Of a stretch of DNA of 64,000 nucleotides, positions 50,505 through 60,380 are shown in pieces (the first letter of the stretch is position 1; each line of letters starts with the position of its first letter). Under the pieces are notes generated by a model, which saw nothing but the letters and a program-made list of their open reading frames with translations, did not search any database and was not told the origin of the DNA. The position numbers and the translations under genes are program-made. The stretch comes from Vibrio hyugaensis. GTDB taxonomy: Bacteria; Pseudomonadota; Gammaproteobacteria; Enterobacterales; Vibrionaceae. Location of the stretch: the NCBI RefSeq assembly GCF_002906655.1, contig NZ_CP025794.1, positions 2,666,001 to 2,730,000 of the forward strand, read 5' to 3'.

Positions 50505-51236
50505 TTAACCAAGATCGCCGAAACGAACTTGTAAGGCTGTAATTGCGGTAAGAGCCGCGGTCTCGGTGCGCAGTACGCGAGGACCGAGTAACGTTTCTTC
50601 AAATTGATGTTCGCGTGTCATGCCGATTTCTTCTGAAGATAGGCCGCCTTCAGGGCCAATCAATAGCCGTACTTTTTCGACAGGCGTTGGCAGGGTATTG
50701 ATTGAGTACTTCGCTCGTGGGTGAAGGTTCAGTTTTAAACCGTCGTACGCTTCTTGACACCACTCTTCCAAACTCATGATTGGACGGATCTCAGGCACGA
50801 CATTGCGACCACATTGTTCACAAGCGCTCACTGCGATTTTTTGCCATTGAGCGAGTTTCTTCTCGAAGCGTTTTTGATCTAGCTTTACGCCACAACGTTC
50901 AGAGATAAGAGGTGTGATTGTATTAACACCAAGCTCAACAGACTTTTGGATCGTGAATTCCATCTTATCGCCGCGAGAAATAACCTGACCAAGATGCAGA
51001 TCTAAAGGTGACTCAATGTTGCTTTCTACACGCTCGGTTAATTCAACCATCACATTCTTTTTCGTGACTTCACTAATCACGGCTGGAAATTCTGCGCCAC
51101 TGCCATCGAAAAGGAGGACTTCTTGTCCCTCTTTCATGCGAAGGACTCGGCCAATGTGGCCTGCTGCATCTTCACTTAAAGCGAGTGCGCCAAGTTGTTG
51201 AATGGTTTCTGGATGATAAATTCGAGGGATACGCAT
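50505..51236 (-). CDS. rsmE: 16S rRNA (uracil-1498-N3)-methyltransferase
   Basis: This 243-residue SPOUT methyltransferase has the C-terminal trefoil-knot motif [14 protein letters not shown] near 190-203 and [16 protein letters not shown] near 217-232; the N-terminal part is a PUA-like RNA-binding domain. It methylates U1498 of 16S rRNA. It forms an operon with gshB. Confidence 0.96.
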   Translation of the reverse strand: MRIPRIYHPETIQQLGALALSEDAAGHIGRVLRMKEGQEVLLFDGSGAEFPAVISEVTKKNVMVELTERVESNIESPLDLHLGQVISRGDKMEFTIQKSVELGVNTITPLISERCGVKLDQKRFEKKLAQWQKIAVSACEQCGRNVVPEIRPIMSLEEWCQEAYDGLKLNLHPRAKYSINTLPTPVEKVRLLIGPEGGLSSEEIGMTREHQFEETLLGPRVLRTETAALTAITALQVRFGDLG

Positions 51237-51383
51237 CGTGTTTCGATTTCCTGCATACGCGAGTGTTTAGACACTAACATGGATGCTTTCCACCGAAAAA
51301 ACAAGGGGCAAGAGGCGTTTCCATTTGCAGTAAATAGTTACGCCTCAATTAGCACAAGTTTGCCGCTGTATTTTTGAGGGGAA

Positions 51384-52079
51384 TTACAGTGCTCGACAAG
51401 CCTCTTGTACAAATGGGTTATGGTTGCCTTGAACCTTTGAAATGCGCTCGTCACGCTCACATTCCCACTTGTCGACAGGGTAGGTTTTGTTCCACGCACT
51501 CATTAACTGAGTTTGTTGCTTAGACAGTTTGAAGCCGTACTCTTTGCTCATGTATAGGTAGGTGCGAGCAATCGAGCCACGAGCGCGGTCTGGTGGCATG
51601 ACTTTACGTTGCTTGAAGTTAACCTGCATTTCGCAGCGGCCATAGCTGACACCGTCCATACCATTCCACTGACTGAAATTGTAATTAGAACGATCGCCGT
51701 TCACTTCCCCAATAGCTGGTGTCAGGTTATGAAGGTCGGCTTCCATTGATTTGAAAACTTTGTCGTTTCTTGTGCAGTTTTTGCGTCCGCCATCTTGCCA
51801 GCACTGACGCTGGTGGCCGAATTGCCAAGCTGGGACCACGTGTTCCCACTCGATGCGAGAAGCACGTTTTTCTTGTTTACGCACTTGGTAGCCACAAGAA
51901 GCAAGGTCCGGTACACCTTTCTTACCTTGCCAGTTGATATCACAGCCACAGTAGAAACTGGTTGGGTGATCTTTGTATATTTTAACCGCTTCACGTTTTG
52001 CCGCAGAGAAAGAGGTCGGTGGCGCAGCAATTACGGCACTAGAAAGCGCAAACAGGAATAAAGAGAACAGGTATTTCAT
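51384..52079 (-). CDS. endA: Extracellular/periplasmic endonuclease I
   Basis: This 231-residue nuclease has a signal peptide (about 1-18, ending VIAA) and the endonuclease I core: [11 protein letters not shown] with the catalytic His near 80, [13 protein letters not shown] near 130, and several cysteines for disulfides. It degrades DNA non-specifically outside the cytoplasm; the Vibrio homologue Dns limits natural transformation by destroying extracellular DNA. It is a single gene next to sprT in the usual order. Confidence 0.94.
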   Translation of the reverse strand: MKYLFSLFLFALSSAVIAAPPTSFSAAKREAVKIYKDHPTSFYCGCDINWQGKKGVPDLASCGYQVRKQEKRASRIEWEHVVPAWQFGHQRQCWQDGGRKNCTRNDKVFKSMEADLHNLTPAIGEVNGDRSNYNFSQWNGMDGVSYGRCEMQVNFKQRKVMPPDRARGSIARTYLYMSKEYGFKLSKQQTQLMSAWNKTYPVDKWECERDERISKVQGNHNPFVQEACRAL

Positions 52080-52229
52080 GATTAAAGTCTTTATAAAGTA
52101 TGACTTTATTCATTCTAACACGCAGAAATTAGCTTTAGTGATGAGTGTGTTAACAATAATGGGCAAAAAGAAGCCGTTTGAGAACGACAATCTCTGTTTT
52201 AGGAATCTGAATATTTCTATCGAGGAGAG

Positions 52230-52727
52230 TTAAGAGAGCTGAGTGCCAGTGAAGCTTAATGGTTTTCGACACTTTTGGCAGGAATAGACGGCCTCTTTAC
52301 GCATGACTTTATTGTGGCGTCGAATTGAGAGCGGATAGGCGGTGCAAGCGCAGCGGTACTCAAAGGTCTTACCTTGCACAGAGGCGATATCGAAGCTGTG
52401 AGTTGTTTTAGCTGGCACGTTAAAAATGGCTTCCATCACACCTTGCCATTCTTTACCGTGAGGGCGAACACGACCGTATACTTGGTACGTAATGAGATGC
52501 GCTACTTCATGTGGTATCACTTCTTTTAGAAAAGCTTGCGGGTTTTCTTTAAAAAGCTTTGGATTTAGACGAACTTCATTCAATTGCAGATAAGCTTTGC
52601 CTGCCGCTTTACCACGAACATTAAATGTGACTGCGGGCACCGGAAAAGAACGTTTGAATGCTTGCTCCGCCTTCGTGATGCAACCTGCCATCACTTGTTT
52701 GGCTTTGTAGCTCAGCTCTATATCCAC
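52230..52727 (-). CDS. sprT: SprT family zinc metalloprotease-like protein
   Basis: This protein of about 165 residues has the HExxH zinc motif HEVAH (in VIPHEVAHLITY) and a C-terminal zinc-ribbon-like CAC...CQKC. Length matches E. coli SprT. A longer frame opens at 52781, but its first 18 codons overlap the terminator of the upstream gene; the GTG at 52727 with GAGG five bases upstream is the likely start. Cellular role is unclear. Confidence 0.9.
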   Translation of the reverse strand: MDIELSYKAKQVMAGCITKAEQAFKRSFPVPAVTFNVRGKAAGKAYLQLNEVRLNPKLFKENPQAFLKEVIPHEVAHLITYQVYGRVRPHGKEWQGVMEAIFNVPAKTTHSFDIASVQGKTFEYRCACTAYPLSIRRHNKVMRKEAVYSCQKCRKPLSFTGTQLS

Positions 52728-52752
52728 ACTTACCTCATCATATTTAATAAAA

Positions 52753-52785
52753 AGCCCCCGCGTTTGCGAGGGCAGGATCATAACA
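52753..52785 (-). terminator. Terminator after the DUF2189 gene
   Basis: On the minus strand GCCCTCGC, AAAC and GCGGGGGC are followed by TTTTT. It excludes the longest start of sprT. Confidence 0.85.
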
Positions 52786-52793
52786 TCAGTTTT

Positions 52794-53591
52794 CTAAGGC
52801 GTGTGTTTTTTCTTAATCGTCGCATGGTAAGCATGCCAAGTACCATAACCGAGGATTGGCATGGTGAAGAGCATACCTATGCCGTACGTTGCAAAGCCAA
52901 TTAAGATACCGCCACAAATGATGGCTGCCCATACGATCATCGCAGGAATGTTGGACTTCACAGCGTTAAAGCTGGTAAAGACGGCGGTCATCATGTCTAC
53001 ACGCCTTTCCATCATTAAAGGAATAGAAAAAGCAGAAATACTGAACACGATGCACGCTAATACCAAGCCAACTAGAGAGCCAATCACTAGGAAAGGCAAG
53101 AAGTCAGTCAGTGGCGCGCCTTGAACGGACGGATAAAGTGCATGAAGCAGAGCGGCAATTCGCATCCAGAAAATCATACATACCGCGAGCATTACAGCGA
53201 ATGCCCATTGAGAAGTCGAATTTCGTCCAATGGCTTTCATTGAATGGAACAAGCTTGGTTTGTGTCCACGCTCTCTCTCCCAACTGGCGTCATATAAGCC
53301 TAGTGCTAGGAATGGGCCGATTAGCATGTAGACAATCAGACTCGGCATCACCACTAAGTGTGTGCCTTGCCATTGAACCAGAAGCACGATACCAATAGCG
53401 GCGGCCATAAAGCAGATGCCGTAAAAGGCACTAATGACTGGCATACGAACGAAGTCGTGCAGACCTAGTGAGAGCCAATGGAATGGGGCCGAAAGATTCA
53501 CGGTATTGCACGGAATGGTTCTGGCATATTCGTTATCTGGGACTTCCTTTCGTTTATTTTGGAAGTCAGACGGATTCACGGTACGAGGCAT
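52794..53591 (-). CDS. DUF2189 family membrane protein
   Basis: This protein of about 265 residues begins MPRTVNPSDFQNKRKEVPDN and has about six hydrophobic segments (from residue 50 on, for example ICFMAAAIGIVLLVQW and MLIGPFLALGLYDASWERER). The GPFLALGLYD-SWERERG motif marks DUF2189, whose members are sometimes annotated as cytochrome c oxidase subunit I-like, without evidence. GGAGGAG lies just before the ATG at 53591, preferred over the upstream ATG at 53615. Function unknown. Confidence 0.82.
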   Translation of the reverse strand: MPRTVNPSDFQNKRKEVPDNEYARTIPCNTVNLSAPFHWLSLGLHDFVRMPVISAFYGICFMAAAIGIVLLVQWQGTHLVVMPSLIVYMLIGPFLALGLYDASWERERGHKPSLFHSMKAIGRNSTSQWAFAVMLAVCMIFWMRIAALLHALYPSVQGAPLTDFLPFLVIGSLVGLVLACIVFSISAFSIPLMMERRVDMMTAVFTSFNAVKSNIPAMIVWAAIICGGILIGFATYGIGMLFTMPILGYGTWHAYHATIKKKHTP

Positions 53592-53822
53592 AACTCCTCC
53601 TTGATTTATTCCCACGATGGCACCTAGGCCATAAAGGATGCCTGACTGACGTTTTCATTACTCTTTTCATCACGTGAGTCCGCATCTTATCTCTATACGT
53701 TATATGCGTCGGAAAGTGCATTTAACATTATGTTAACTATTGGCGGAGTTAGGGCAATTTACAAATAAATGCTGAATTTTTGTTCAAGAAAGAGATAGAA
53801 AAGAAAAAGGGAGGGGGAAACA

Positions 53823-53850
53823 AAAAGCCCCCGCCAAAGGCGAGGGCTTG
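53823..53850 (-). terminator. Terminator after metK
   Basis: AAGCCC-TCGCC/GGCGGGGGCTT type hairpin around TTT, with T's after it on the minus strand. Confidence 0.8.
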
Positions 53851-53871
53851 ATCGATTCTTGCGTGGCTCGA

Positions 53872-55026
53872 TTACTTGATGCCAGCGAAATCGCGTAGAA
53901 GTGCTGCTTTATCAGTTGCTTCCCATGGGAACTCTTCGCGACCGAAGTGACCGTATGCTGCCGTCTGCTTATAGATAGGTTGAAGCAGGTTAAGCATTTC
54001 TTGTAGACCGTATGGACGTAGGTCGAAGTTTTGACGAACCGCTTCAATGATGATGTCGTGTGATACTTTCTCAGTACCGAACGTTTCAACCATGATAGAC
54101 GTTGGATCAGCAACACCGATAGCGTATGAAAGTTGGATTTCACAACGGTCAGCCATGCCAGCTGCTACGATGTTTTTCGCTACGTAACGTGCCGCGTAAG
54201 CTGCTGAGCGGTCTACTTTTGATGGATCTTTACCAGAGAATGCACCGCCACCGTGACGAGCTGCACCGCCGTAGGTATCTACGATGATTTTACGACCAGT
54301 TAGACCACAGTCACCCATTGGACCACCGATAACGAAACGACCGGTTGGGTTGATGAAGAAGTTCGTGTCTTTAGTGATCCACTCTGAAGGCAATACTGGC
54401 TTGATGATCTCTTCCATCACTGCTTCACGTAGGTCTGGTGTTGTTACTGAATCACAGTGCTGAGTCGAAAGAACAACCGCATCAATACCAACAATCTTAC
54501 CTTGGTCGTATTGGAACGTTACTTGAGATTTTGCATCTGGACGAAGGAAGTCTAGTTTACCGCTCTTACGAACTTCAGCTTGCTTCTTAACAAGTAGGTG
54601 AGAGTAAGTAATTGGAGCTGGCATTAGGATTTCAGTTTCGTTTGTTGCGTAACCAAACATGATGCCTTGGTCGCCCGCGCCTTGCTCTTTAGGGTCTGCT
54701 TTATCAACACCTTGGTTGATGTCTGGAGACTGCTTACCGATGGTGTTTAGAACCGCACACGAGTTCGCGTCGAAGCCCATATCAGAGTGAACGTAACCAA
54801 TTTCACGAACAGTTTCACGAGTGATTTCTTCAATATCAACCCATGCCGACGTTGTTACTTCACCGCCAACCATAACCATGCCGGTTTTAACGTAAGTCTC
54901 ACAAGCAACACGTGCTTTTGGGTCTTGCTCAAGAATTGCATCAAGAACTGCGTCAGAGATTTGGTCTGCGATTTTATCTGGATGACCTTCTGATACCGAC
55001 TCAGAAGTGAACAGGTGCTTAGCCAT
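53872..55026 (-). CDS. metK: S-adenosylmethionine synthetase
   Basis: This 384-residue enzyme makes SAM from methionine and ATP. It starts [22 protein letters not shown] (catalytic His15/Lys region), has [12 protein letters not shown] near 116-127 and [16 protein letters not shown] near 255-270. Length is standard. A MetJ-type operator upstream fits repression by SAM-bound MetJ. Confidence 0.98.
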   Translation of the reverse strand: MAKHLFTSESVSEGHPDKIADQISDAVLDAILEQDPKARVACETYVKTGMVMVGGEVTTSAWVDIEEITRETVREIGYVHSDMGFDANSCAVLNTIGKQSPDINQGVDKADPKEQGAGDQGIMFGYATNETEILMPAPITYSHLLVKKQAEVRKSGKLDFLRPDAKSQVTFQYDQGKIVGIDAVVLSTQHCDSVTTPDLREAVMEEIIKPVLPSEWITKDTNFFINPTGRFVIGGPMGDCGLTGRKIIVDTYGGAARHGGGAFSGKDPSKVDRSAAYAARYVAKNIVAAGMADRCEIQLSYAIGVADPTSIMVETFGTEKVSHDIIIEAVRQNFDLRPYGLQEMLNLLQPIYKQTAAYGHFGREEFPWEATDKAALLRDFAGIK

Positions 55027-55099
55027 GATAGCTCCAATCTTAAGGTTTACTCATGGCCAACTAACGCAAGCTTGCCACGAAAAATACAATACAGTTTGT

Positions 55100-55123
55100 A
55101 GGTGTTTCTACATCTAGACGTCT
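55100..55123 (-). promoter_or_regulatory. MetJ operator (met boxes) upstream of metK
   Basis: A perfect met box AGACGTCT (55116-55123) is preceded in 8-base register by CTACATCT and AGGTGTTT (each 5/8). Tandem 8-mers are the hallmark of MetJ operators. It is about 75 bases before metK. Confidence 0.65.
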
Positions 55124-55275
55124 ATTTTAAATTGCCGTGTTCGAATTACAAGTTCTTTTTCCAATCCAATTCATCTGACTTATTACCCAATCGTTTGCTT
55201 GAAGGATGATGAATTTATAGAAAAATGCAGACAATCAGCGAAAAGATTGAGTTAAAACCTCAAAAATGGTGAGTA

Positions 55276-55285
55276 AAACGTTTGC
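55276..55285. promoter_or_regulatory. LacI/GalR-type half operator upstream of tkt
   Basis: AAACGTTTGC here is the same ten bases as in the perfect palindrome upstream of fbaA (60311-60322). PurR and Cra sites both have this kind of core. The rest of the 367-base metK/tkt gap shows only AT-rich promoter sequence. Confidence 0.35.
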
Positions 55286-55393
55286 AGTCGGAATTTGGCT
55301 CTGAGAGAATATTGCGGCGCTTTTATCCCTTCTTAGTAAGATAAAAGCGCCCACATTCCTTTATCAATTCGCTTAATGCACTCAGGAGCAGAC

Positions 55394-57388
55394 ATGTCTT
55401 CTCGTAAACATCTGGCAAATGCAATCCGCGCTCTTAGCATGGATGGTGTTCAACAAGCTAACTCTGGCCACCCAGGCGCACCTATGGGTATGGCTGATAT
55501 CGCTGAAGTTCTTTGGCGTTCTCACCTAAACCACAACCCAGCTAACCCAGAGTGGGCAGACCGCGACCGTTTCGTGCTGTCTAACGGCCACGGCTCTATG
55601 CTGATTTACTCTCTACTGCACCTGAGCGGTTACGAGCTGTCTATCGACGATCTTAAAAACTTCCGTCAGCTTCACTCTAAGACTCCTGGTCACCCGGAGT
55701 ACGGCTACGCACCAGGTATCGAAACAACGACTGGTCCTCTAGGTCAAGGCATCACCAACGCGGTTGGTATGGCAATGGCTGAGAAAGCGCTAGCGGCACA
55801 GTTCAATAAAGAAGGTCACGACATTGTTGACCACTTCACTTACGTGTTCATGGGCGACGGCTGTCTAATGGAAGGTATCTCGCATGAAGCATGTTCTCTT
55901 GCAGGTACACTAGGTCTAGGTAAACTGATCGCATTCTGGGATGACAACGGTATTTCTATCGACGGTCACGTAGAAGGTTGGTTCTCTGACGATACACCTA
56001 AGCGTTTTGAAGCGTACGGTTGGCACGTTATCCCTGCTGTAGATGGTCACGATTCTGAAGCGATCAATGCTGCTATTGAAGCGGCAAAAGCAGACCCTCG
56101 TCCTACGCTGATCTGTACTAAAACCATCATCGGTTTTGGTTCTCCAAACAAATCAGGTTCACACGACTGTCACGGTGCGCCACTAGGTGCAGACGAAATC
56201 GCAGCAGCACGTGAGTTCCTAGGTTGGGAACACCCTGCATTTGAAATCCCAGCAGACGTATACGCTGAGTGGGATGCAAAACCAGCAGGTTCTGAGAAAG
56301 AAGCGGCTTGGAATGCGAAGTTTGAAGCATACGCAGCGGCTTACCCAGCAGAAGCGGCAGAGCTTAAACGTCGTTTAAACGGCGAACTTCCTGCAGAGTG
56401 GGAAGAAAAAGCGAGCCAAATTATTGCGGATCTTCAATCTAATCCAGCGAACATTGCATCACGTAAAGCATCTCAAAACGCACTAGAAGCGTTCGGTCAA
56501 ATGCTTCCTGAATTCATGGGTGGCTCTGCTGACCTAGCGCCTTCTAACCTAACCATGTGGTCAGGTTCTAAGTCTCTAGATGCGAACGACTTCTCTGGTA
56601 ACTACATCCATTACGGTGTACGTGAGTTCGGTATGACAGCGATCATGAACGGTATCGCGCTACACGGTGGTTTCGTTCCTTACGGCGCAACATTCCTAAT
56701 GTTCATGGAATACGCTCGTAACGCTATGCGTATGGCTGCTCTGATGAAAGTTCAGAACATCCAAGTTTACACGCACGACTCTATCGGCCTTGGCGAAGAT
56801 GGCCCAACTCACCAACCGGTTGAGCAAATGGCTTCACTACGTCTGACTCCAAACATGAGCACATGGCGTCCATGTGACCAAGTTGAATCTGCAGTAGCAT
56901 GGAAACTGGCGATTGAGCGTAAAGATGCGCCAACTGCACTTATCTTCTCTCGTCAAAACCTAGCGCAACAAGATCGTGATGCTGCGCAAGTTGCGAACAT
57001 CGCAAAAGGTGCTTACATCCTGAAAGACAGCGATGGTAAGCCTGAGCTAATCCTAATCGCGACAGGTTCTGAAGTTGAGCTAGTAGTGAAAGCTGCTGAG
57101 CAACTAACGGCTGAAGGTAAGAAAGTACGCGTTGTTTCAATGCCATCAACAGATGCATTCGACAAGCAAGACGCTGCTTACCGTGAATCTGTACTACCAT
57201 CAGACGTAACGGCACGTATCGCGGTAGAAGCGGGCATTGCTGACTTCTGGTACAAGTACGTTGGTTTCGACGGCCGCATCATCGGTATGACAACCTTCGG
57301 TGAGTCTGCGCCGGCTGACCAGCTGTTCGAAATGTTTGGTTTCACTGTAGAAAACGTAGTGAACACAGCACAAGAATTGCTAGCGTAA
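55394..57388 (+). CDS. tkt: Transketolase
   Basis: This 664-residue ThDP-dependent enzyme of the pentose phosphate pathway begins [20 protein letters not shown]. It has [13 protein letters not shown] near 22-34, [16 protein letters not shown] near 60-75 and the ThDP/Mg motif [13 protein letters not shown] near 155-167. The ATG at 55394 has AGGAGCAG upstream; an in-frame ATG six codons earlier is unlikely. Codon use is strongly biased, as expected for a highly expressed gene. It heads a string with epd, pgk and fbaA. Confidence 0.97.
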   Translation: MSSRKHLANAIRALSMDGVQQANSGHPGAPMGMADIAEVLWRSHLNHNPANPEWADRDRFVLSNGHGSMLIYSLLHLSGYELSIDDLKNFRQLHSKTPGHPEYGYAPGIETTTGPLGQGITNAVGMAMAEKALAAQFNKEGHDIVDHFTYVFMGDGCLMEGISHEACSLAGTLGLGKLIAFWDDNGISIDGHVEGWFSDDTPKRFEAYGWHVIPAVDGHDSEAINAAIEAAKADPRPTLICTKTIIGFGSPNKSGSHDCHGAPLGADEIAAAREFLGWEHPAFEIPADVYAEWDAKPAGSEKEAAWNAKFEAYAAAYPAEAAELKRRLNGELPAEWEEKASQIIADLQSNPANIASRKASQNALEAFGQMLPEFMGGSADLAPSNLTMWSGSKSLDANDFSGNYIHYGVREFGMTAIMNGIALHGGFVPYGATFLMFMEYARNAMRMAALMKVQNIQVYTHDSIGLGEDGPTHQPVEQMASLRLTPNMSTWRPCDQVESAVAWKLAIERKDAPTALIFSRQNLAQQDRDAAQVANIAKGAYILKDSDGKPELILIATGSEVELVVKAAEQLTAEGKKVRVVSMPSTDAFDKQDAAYRESVLPSDVTARIAVEAGIADFWYKYVGFDGRIIGMTTFGESAPADQLFEMFGFTVENVVNTAQELLA

Positions 57389-57404
57389 TTTCGCGTTATA
57401 AATG

Positions 57405-57434
57405 AAAAACCGAGCGTTAATGCTCGGTTTTTTT
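57405..57434 (+). terminator. Terminator after tkt
   Basis: AAAAACCGAGC, GTTAAT and GCTCGGTTTTTTT. Confidence 0.9.
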
Positions 57435-57438
57435 GTGC

Positions 57439-57676
57439 CTATTCAAATTCTTTTCCCCAGTTGTCTTTCTTTTTGTGTCCACATTCCTTACAGGTGACAT
57501 AGCGATCCATATCGTAATAGTGGCCGCCATTTAGCAAGGTATGAGCCCAAAGCTTTAACGTTCCAAGAATCGATTTATCCGTATCATAAACTACTTGGCT
57601 TACGGACCAGCACTTCAGAGTGTGGTGTTTCTCTATTGCATCGCTTACAAAAGTGAGCAGCGGGAAAACCTGACAT
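57439..57676 (-). pseudogene. Frame-disrupted small zinc-ribbon protein gene
   Basis: Two overlapping minus-strand frames together look like one protein of about 80 residues. Frame one starts at ATG 57676 (AAGGAA upstream) with MSGFPAAHFCKRCNRETPHSE and stops at TGA 57584-57586 after VLVRKPSSL. Frame two, one base shifted, continues VVYDTDKSILGTLKLWAH... and ends CKECGHKKKDNWGKEFE at 57439. The two halves each hold one CxxC pair (CKRC, CKEC), as expected for one zinc ribbon. A single-base change near 57585-57600 would restore the frame. It could be a decayed gene, a sequencing error or, less likely, a programmed shift. Function unknown. Confidence 0.6.
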
Positions 57677-57875
57677 ACGCATTTCCTTTTGGTGGTAAAA
57701 CAAGGAGTTAAAGTGCCAAGTGAAATACGCGAGGTCAGAAATGAATATATTGGCAATGTGAATATATCGTGAAGTGAAAAGATAGTTTACCGCGAGTGAG
57801 ATCACTTACTTAATGCGTTCTGCCTTCGTATCAGGTACTATCTGTGACACGAATTTTTGGTGAGGCGAGGGAGAA

Positions 57876-58913
57876 ATGCTAAAGGTTGCGATCAATGGAT
57901 TTGGACGTATCGGTCGTAATGTACTGCGAGCAGTATATGAGAGCGGTAAACACCAACAAATTAAGGTTGTCGCTGTCAATGAGCTTGCACAACCAGAAGC
58001 AATGGCCCATCTTCTGCAATATGACACCAGTCATGGCCGCTTCGGAAAGAAAATCTCTCACGATCAAGAACATCTTTATGTTCATCATGACAGTGGTGAA
58101 TATGACCCCATTCGAATCCTTCACCTCGCTGAAATTGACCTGTTGCCATGGCGCGATTTAGAGGTCGATATTGTCTTAGACTGCACTGGCGTATTTGGCT
58201 CACAAGCGGATGGCTTAGCTCATATTGAAGCAGGTGCAGAGAAAATCCTGTTTTCTCACCCTGGTGCAAATGACCTCGACAACACCATCATTTATGGCGT
58301 GAACCATGAAACGTTAAAAGGCGAGCATCGCATTGTTTCTAATGGCTCGTGTACGACGAATTGTATCGTTCCAATTATTAAAGTCTTAGATGAAGCCTTT
58401 GGCATTGAGTCGGGCACCATTACTACTATTCACTCATCAATGAACGATCAGCAGGTGATTGACGCTTATCATAATGATTTACGTCGTACTCGTGCTGCCA
58501 GTCAATCCATCATTCCTGTCGATACTAAGTTGCATAAGGGAATTGAAAGAATCTTCCCGAAATTTTCCAACAAATTCGAAGCCATTTCGGTTCGAGTTCC
58601 GACAGTTAACGTCACTGCGATGGATTTAAGTGTCACAATTAGTACAAATGTGAAAGTTAATGACGTAAATCAAACCATTGTTAACGCATCTCAGTGTACA
58701 TTACGTAACATTGTTGACTATACTGAATCGCCGCTCGTTTCCATCGACTTTAACCATGATCCCCACAGTGCCATTGTGGATGGAACTCAGACTAGAGTGA
58801 GCAACGGGCAACTCGTAAAAATGCTTGTTTGGTGCGATAACGAATGGGGCTTTGCTAACCGGATGCTGGATACCGCTTTAGCAATGCAAGCTTCTTCACA
58901 AGTGGAGCCTTAA
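57876..58913 (+). CDS. epd: D-erythrose-4-phosphate dehydrogenase
   Basis: This 345-residue GAPDH-family enzyme oxidises erythrose 4-phosphate to 4-phosphoerythronate for PLP synthesis. It has the Rossmann start [15 protein letters not shown] and the active-site Cys in [12 protein letters not shown]. Epd-specific blocks are [27 protein letters not shown] and [23 protein letters not shown] sequence near the C-terminus. SNGSCTTN replaces the more usual SNASCTTN. Position before pgk and fbaA is the standard epd-pgk-fba order. Confidence 0.95.
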   Translation: MLKVAINGFGRIGRNVLRAVYESGKHQQIKVVAVNELAQPEAMAHLLQYDTSHGRFGKKISHDQEHLYVHHDSGEYDPIRILHLAEIDLLPWRDLEVDIVLDCTGVFGSQADGLAHIEAGAEKILFSHPGANDLDNTIIYGVNHETLKGEHRIVSNGSCTTNCIVPIIKVLDEAFGIESGTITTIHSSMNDQQVIDAYHNDLRRTRAASQSIIPVDTKLHKGIERIFPKFSNKFEAISVRVPTVNVTAMDLSVTISTNVKVNDVNQTIVNASQCTLRNIVDYTESPLVSIDFNHDPHSAIVDGTQTRVSNGQLVKMLVWCDNEWGFANRMLDTALAMQASSQVEP

Positions 58914-58926
58914 TGGTGAGGAAGCG

Positions 58927-59031
58927 ATGGAGAAATTTTTTATTTTAAGCCTTGAAATAAATCTGACGTATCTCCATATCAATAACCAGTTTGAAGAATT
59001 AACGGGCTTGGCAGGATTGCCGAGTTTTTAA
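58927..59031 (+). CDS. Possible 34-codon small ORF between epd and pgk
   Basis: ATG GAG AAA begins a 34-codon frame (MEKFFILSLEINLTYLHINN...) ending in TAA at 59029-59031, 14 bases after the epd stop. GAGGAAGC lies immediately upstream as a strong ribosome-binding site. The final codons run through a terminator-like hairpin directly before pgk. I do not recognise the peptide. It may be a leader peptide or chance; the overlap with the hairpin makes it worth recording. Confidence 0.35.
   Translation: MEKFFILSLEINLTYLHINNQFEELTGLAGLPSF
59007..59029 (+). terminator. Terminator-like hairpin before pgk
   Basis: CTTGGC, AGGATT and GCCGAG form a 6-bp stem followed by TTTTT, 38 bases before the pgk start. 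It may partly end epd transcripts or act as an attenuator. Confidence 0.55.
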
Positions 59032-59066
59032 AAACTTTAATTATTTAATATTTGAGAGGACACATC

Positions 59067-60227
59067 ATGTCTGTAATCAAGATGACTGACCTGGATCTTG
59101 CAGGTAAACGTGTATTTATCCGTGCTGACCTAAACGTGCCAGTAAAAGACGGTAAAGTAACTTCTGATGCACGTATCATCGCATCTCTTCCAACTATCAA
59201 GCACTGTCTAGAAGCAGGCGCTAAAGTAATGGTTACTTCTCACCTAGGTCGCCCAACTGAAGGTGAATACGCTGAAGAGTTCTCTCTACAACCAGTAGTT
59301 AACTACCTAAACGACGCACTAGATTGCGAAGTTAAACTAGCGAAAGATTACCTAAACGGTCTAGAACTAAACGCTGGTGAGCTAGTTGTTCTTGAAAACG
59401 TTCGCTTTAACAAAGGCGAGAAGAAAAACGAAGAAGAACTGTCTAAGCAATACGCTGCTCTATGTGACATCTTCGTAATGGACGCATTCGGTACCGCTCA
59501 CCGTGCACAAGCATCTACTCACGGTGTAGGCATGCACGCAGACGTAGCATGTGCGGGTCCTCTACTAGCTAACGAACTAGAAGCACTAGGTAAAGCAATG
59601 GACAAGCCTGCTCGTCCAATGGTTGCTATCGTAGGTGGTTCAAAAGTTTCTACTAAGCTAACGGTTCTTGAGTCTCTATCTAAAATCGCTGACCAACTTG
59701 TTGTTGGTGGCGGTATCGCTAACACATTCATCGCAGCTGCTGGCCACAACGTTGGTAAGTCTCTATACGAAGCAGACCTAGTAGAAACAGCTAAGAAGCT
59801 AATGGATGAGTGTGCAATTCCAGTAGCAACTGACGTTGCATGTGCAAAAGCATTTGACGAGAACGCAGAAGCTGAAATCAAGCACGTTTCTGAAGTACAA
59901 GACGACGATATGATCTTCGACCTTGGTCCAGACTCAACTGCTGAACTAGCAGAAATTCTGAAGAACGCTAAAACTATTCTATGGAACGGTCCAGTAGGCG
60001 TATTCGAATTCAAGAACTTTGAAGCAGGTACTAAAGGTATCTCTGAAGCTATCGCATCTTCTGAAGGCTTCTCTGTTGCTGGTGGTGGTGACACGCTAGC
60101 GGCTATCGACAAGTTCGGTATCAAAGCTGACGTATCTTACATCTCTACTGGTGGCGGCGCTTTCCTTGAGTTCGTAGAAGGTAAAGTTCTTCCAGCAGTT
60201 GAAATGCTAGAAGCACGCGCTAAGTAA
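59067..60227 (+). CDS. pgk: Phosphoglycerate kinase
   Basis: This 386-residue glycolytic enzyme has the signatures [14 protein letters not shown] near 16-30, [10 protein letters not shown] near 58-67, [12 protein letters not shown] near 110-121 and [14 protein letters not shown] at the C-terminus. The ATG at 59067 with GAGAGGA upstream gives the family start; a TTG at 59052 is not needed. Codon bias is extreme (CTA for Leu, GAA, GTA), as for other highly expressed genes here. Confidence 0.98.
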   Translation: MSVIKMTDLDLAGKRVFIRADLNVPVKDGKVTSDARIIASLPTIKHCLEAGAKVMVTSHLGRPTEGEYAEEFSLQPVVNYLNDALDCEVKLAKDYLNGLELNAGELVVLENVRFNKGEKKNEEELSKQYAALCDIFVMDAFGTAHRAQASTHGVGMHADVACAGPLLANELEALGKAMDKPARPMVAIVGGSKVSTKLTVLESLSKIADQLVVGGGIANTFIAAAGHNVGKSLYEADLVETAKKLMDECAIPVATDVACAKAFDENAEAEIKHVSEVQDDDMIFDLGPDSTAELAEILKNAKTILWNGPVGVFEFKNFEAGTKGISEAIASSEGFSVAGGGDTLAAIDKFGIKADVSYISTGGGAFLEFVEGKVLPAVEMLEARAK

Positions 60228-60235
60228 TATTCAGT

Positions 60236-60260
60236 AAAGCGGGAGTCCTCTCCCGCTTTC
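60236..60260 (+). terminator. Terminator after pgk
   Basis: AAAGCGGGAG, TCCT and CTCCCGCTTT then CTT. Confidence 0.8.
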
Positions 60261-60310
60261 TTGTTTGCTGCAACGCGAGAGGAACTCTGTTAAAATAGCC
60301 TCAGTTGTGA

Positions 60311-60322
60311 GCAAACGTTTGC
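60311..60322. promoter_or_regulatory. PurR/Cra-type palindrome upstream of fbaA
   Basis: GCAAACGTTTGC is a perfect 12-bp palindrome with the LacI/GalR-family CG centre and closely matches the PurR core. It lies 59 bases before fbaA, just after a TTAAAATA promoter-like stretch. Confidence 0.5.
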
Positions 60323-60380
60323 AAGATTTTCAATTTAACAAGTTTTGTTTATAAAACGACAGATAAATAGGATTACATCC

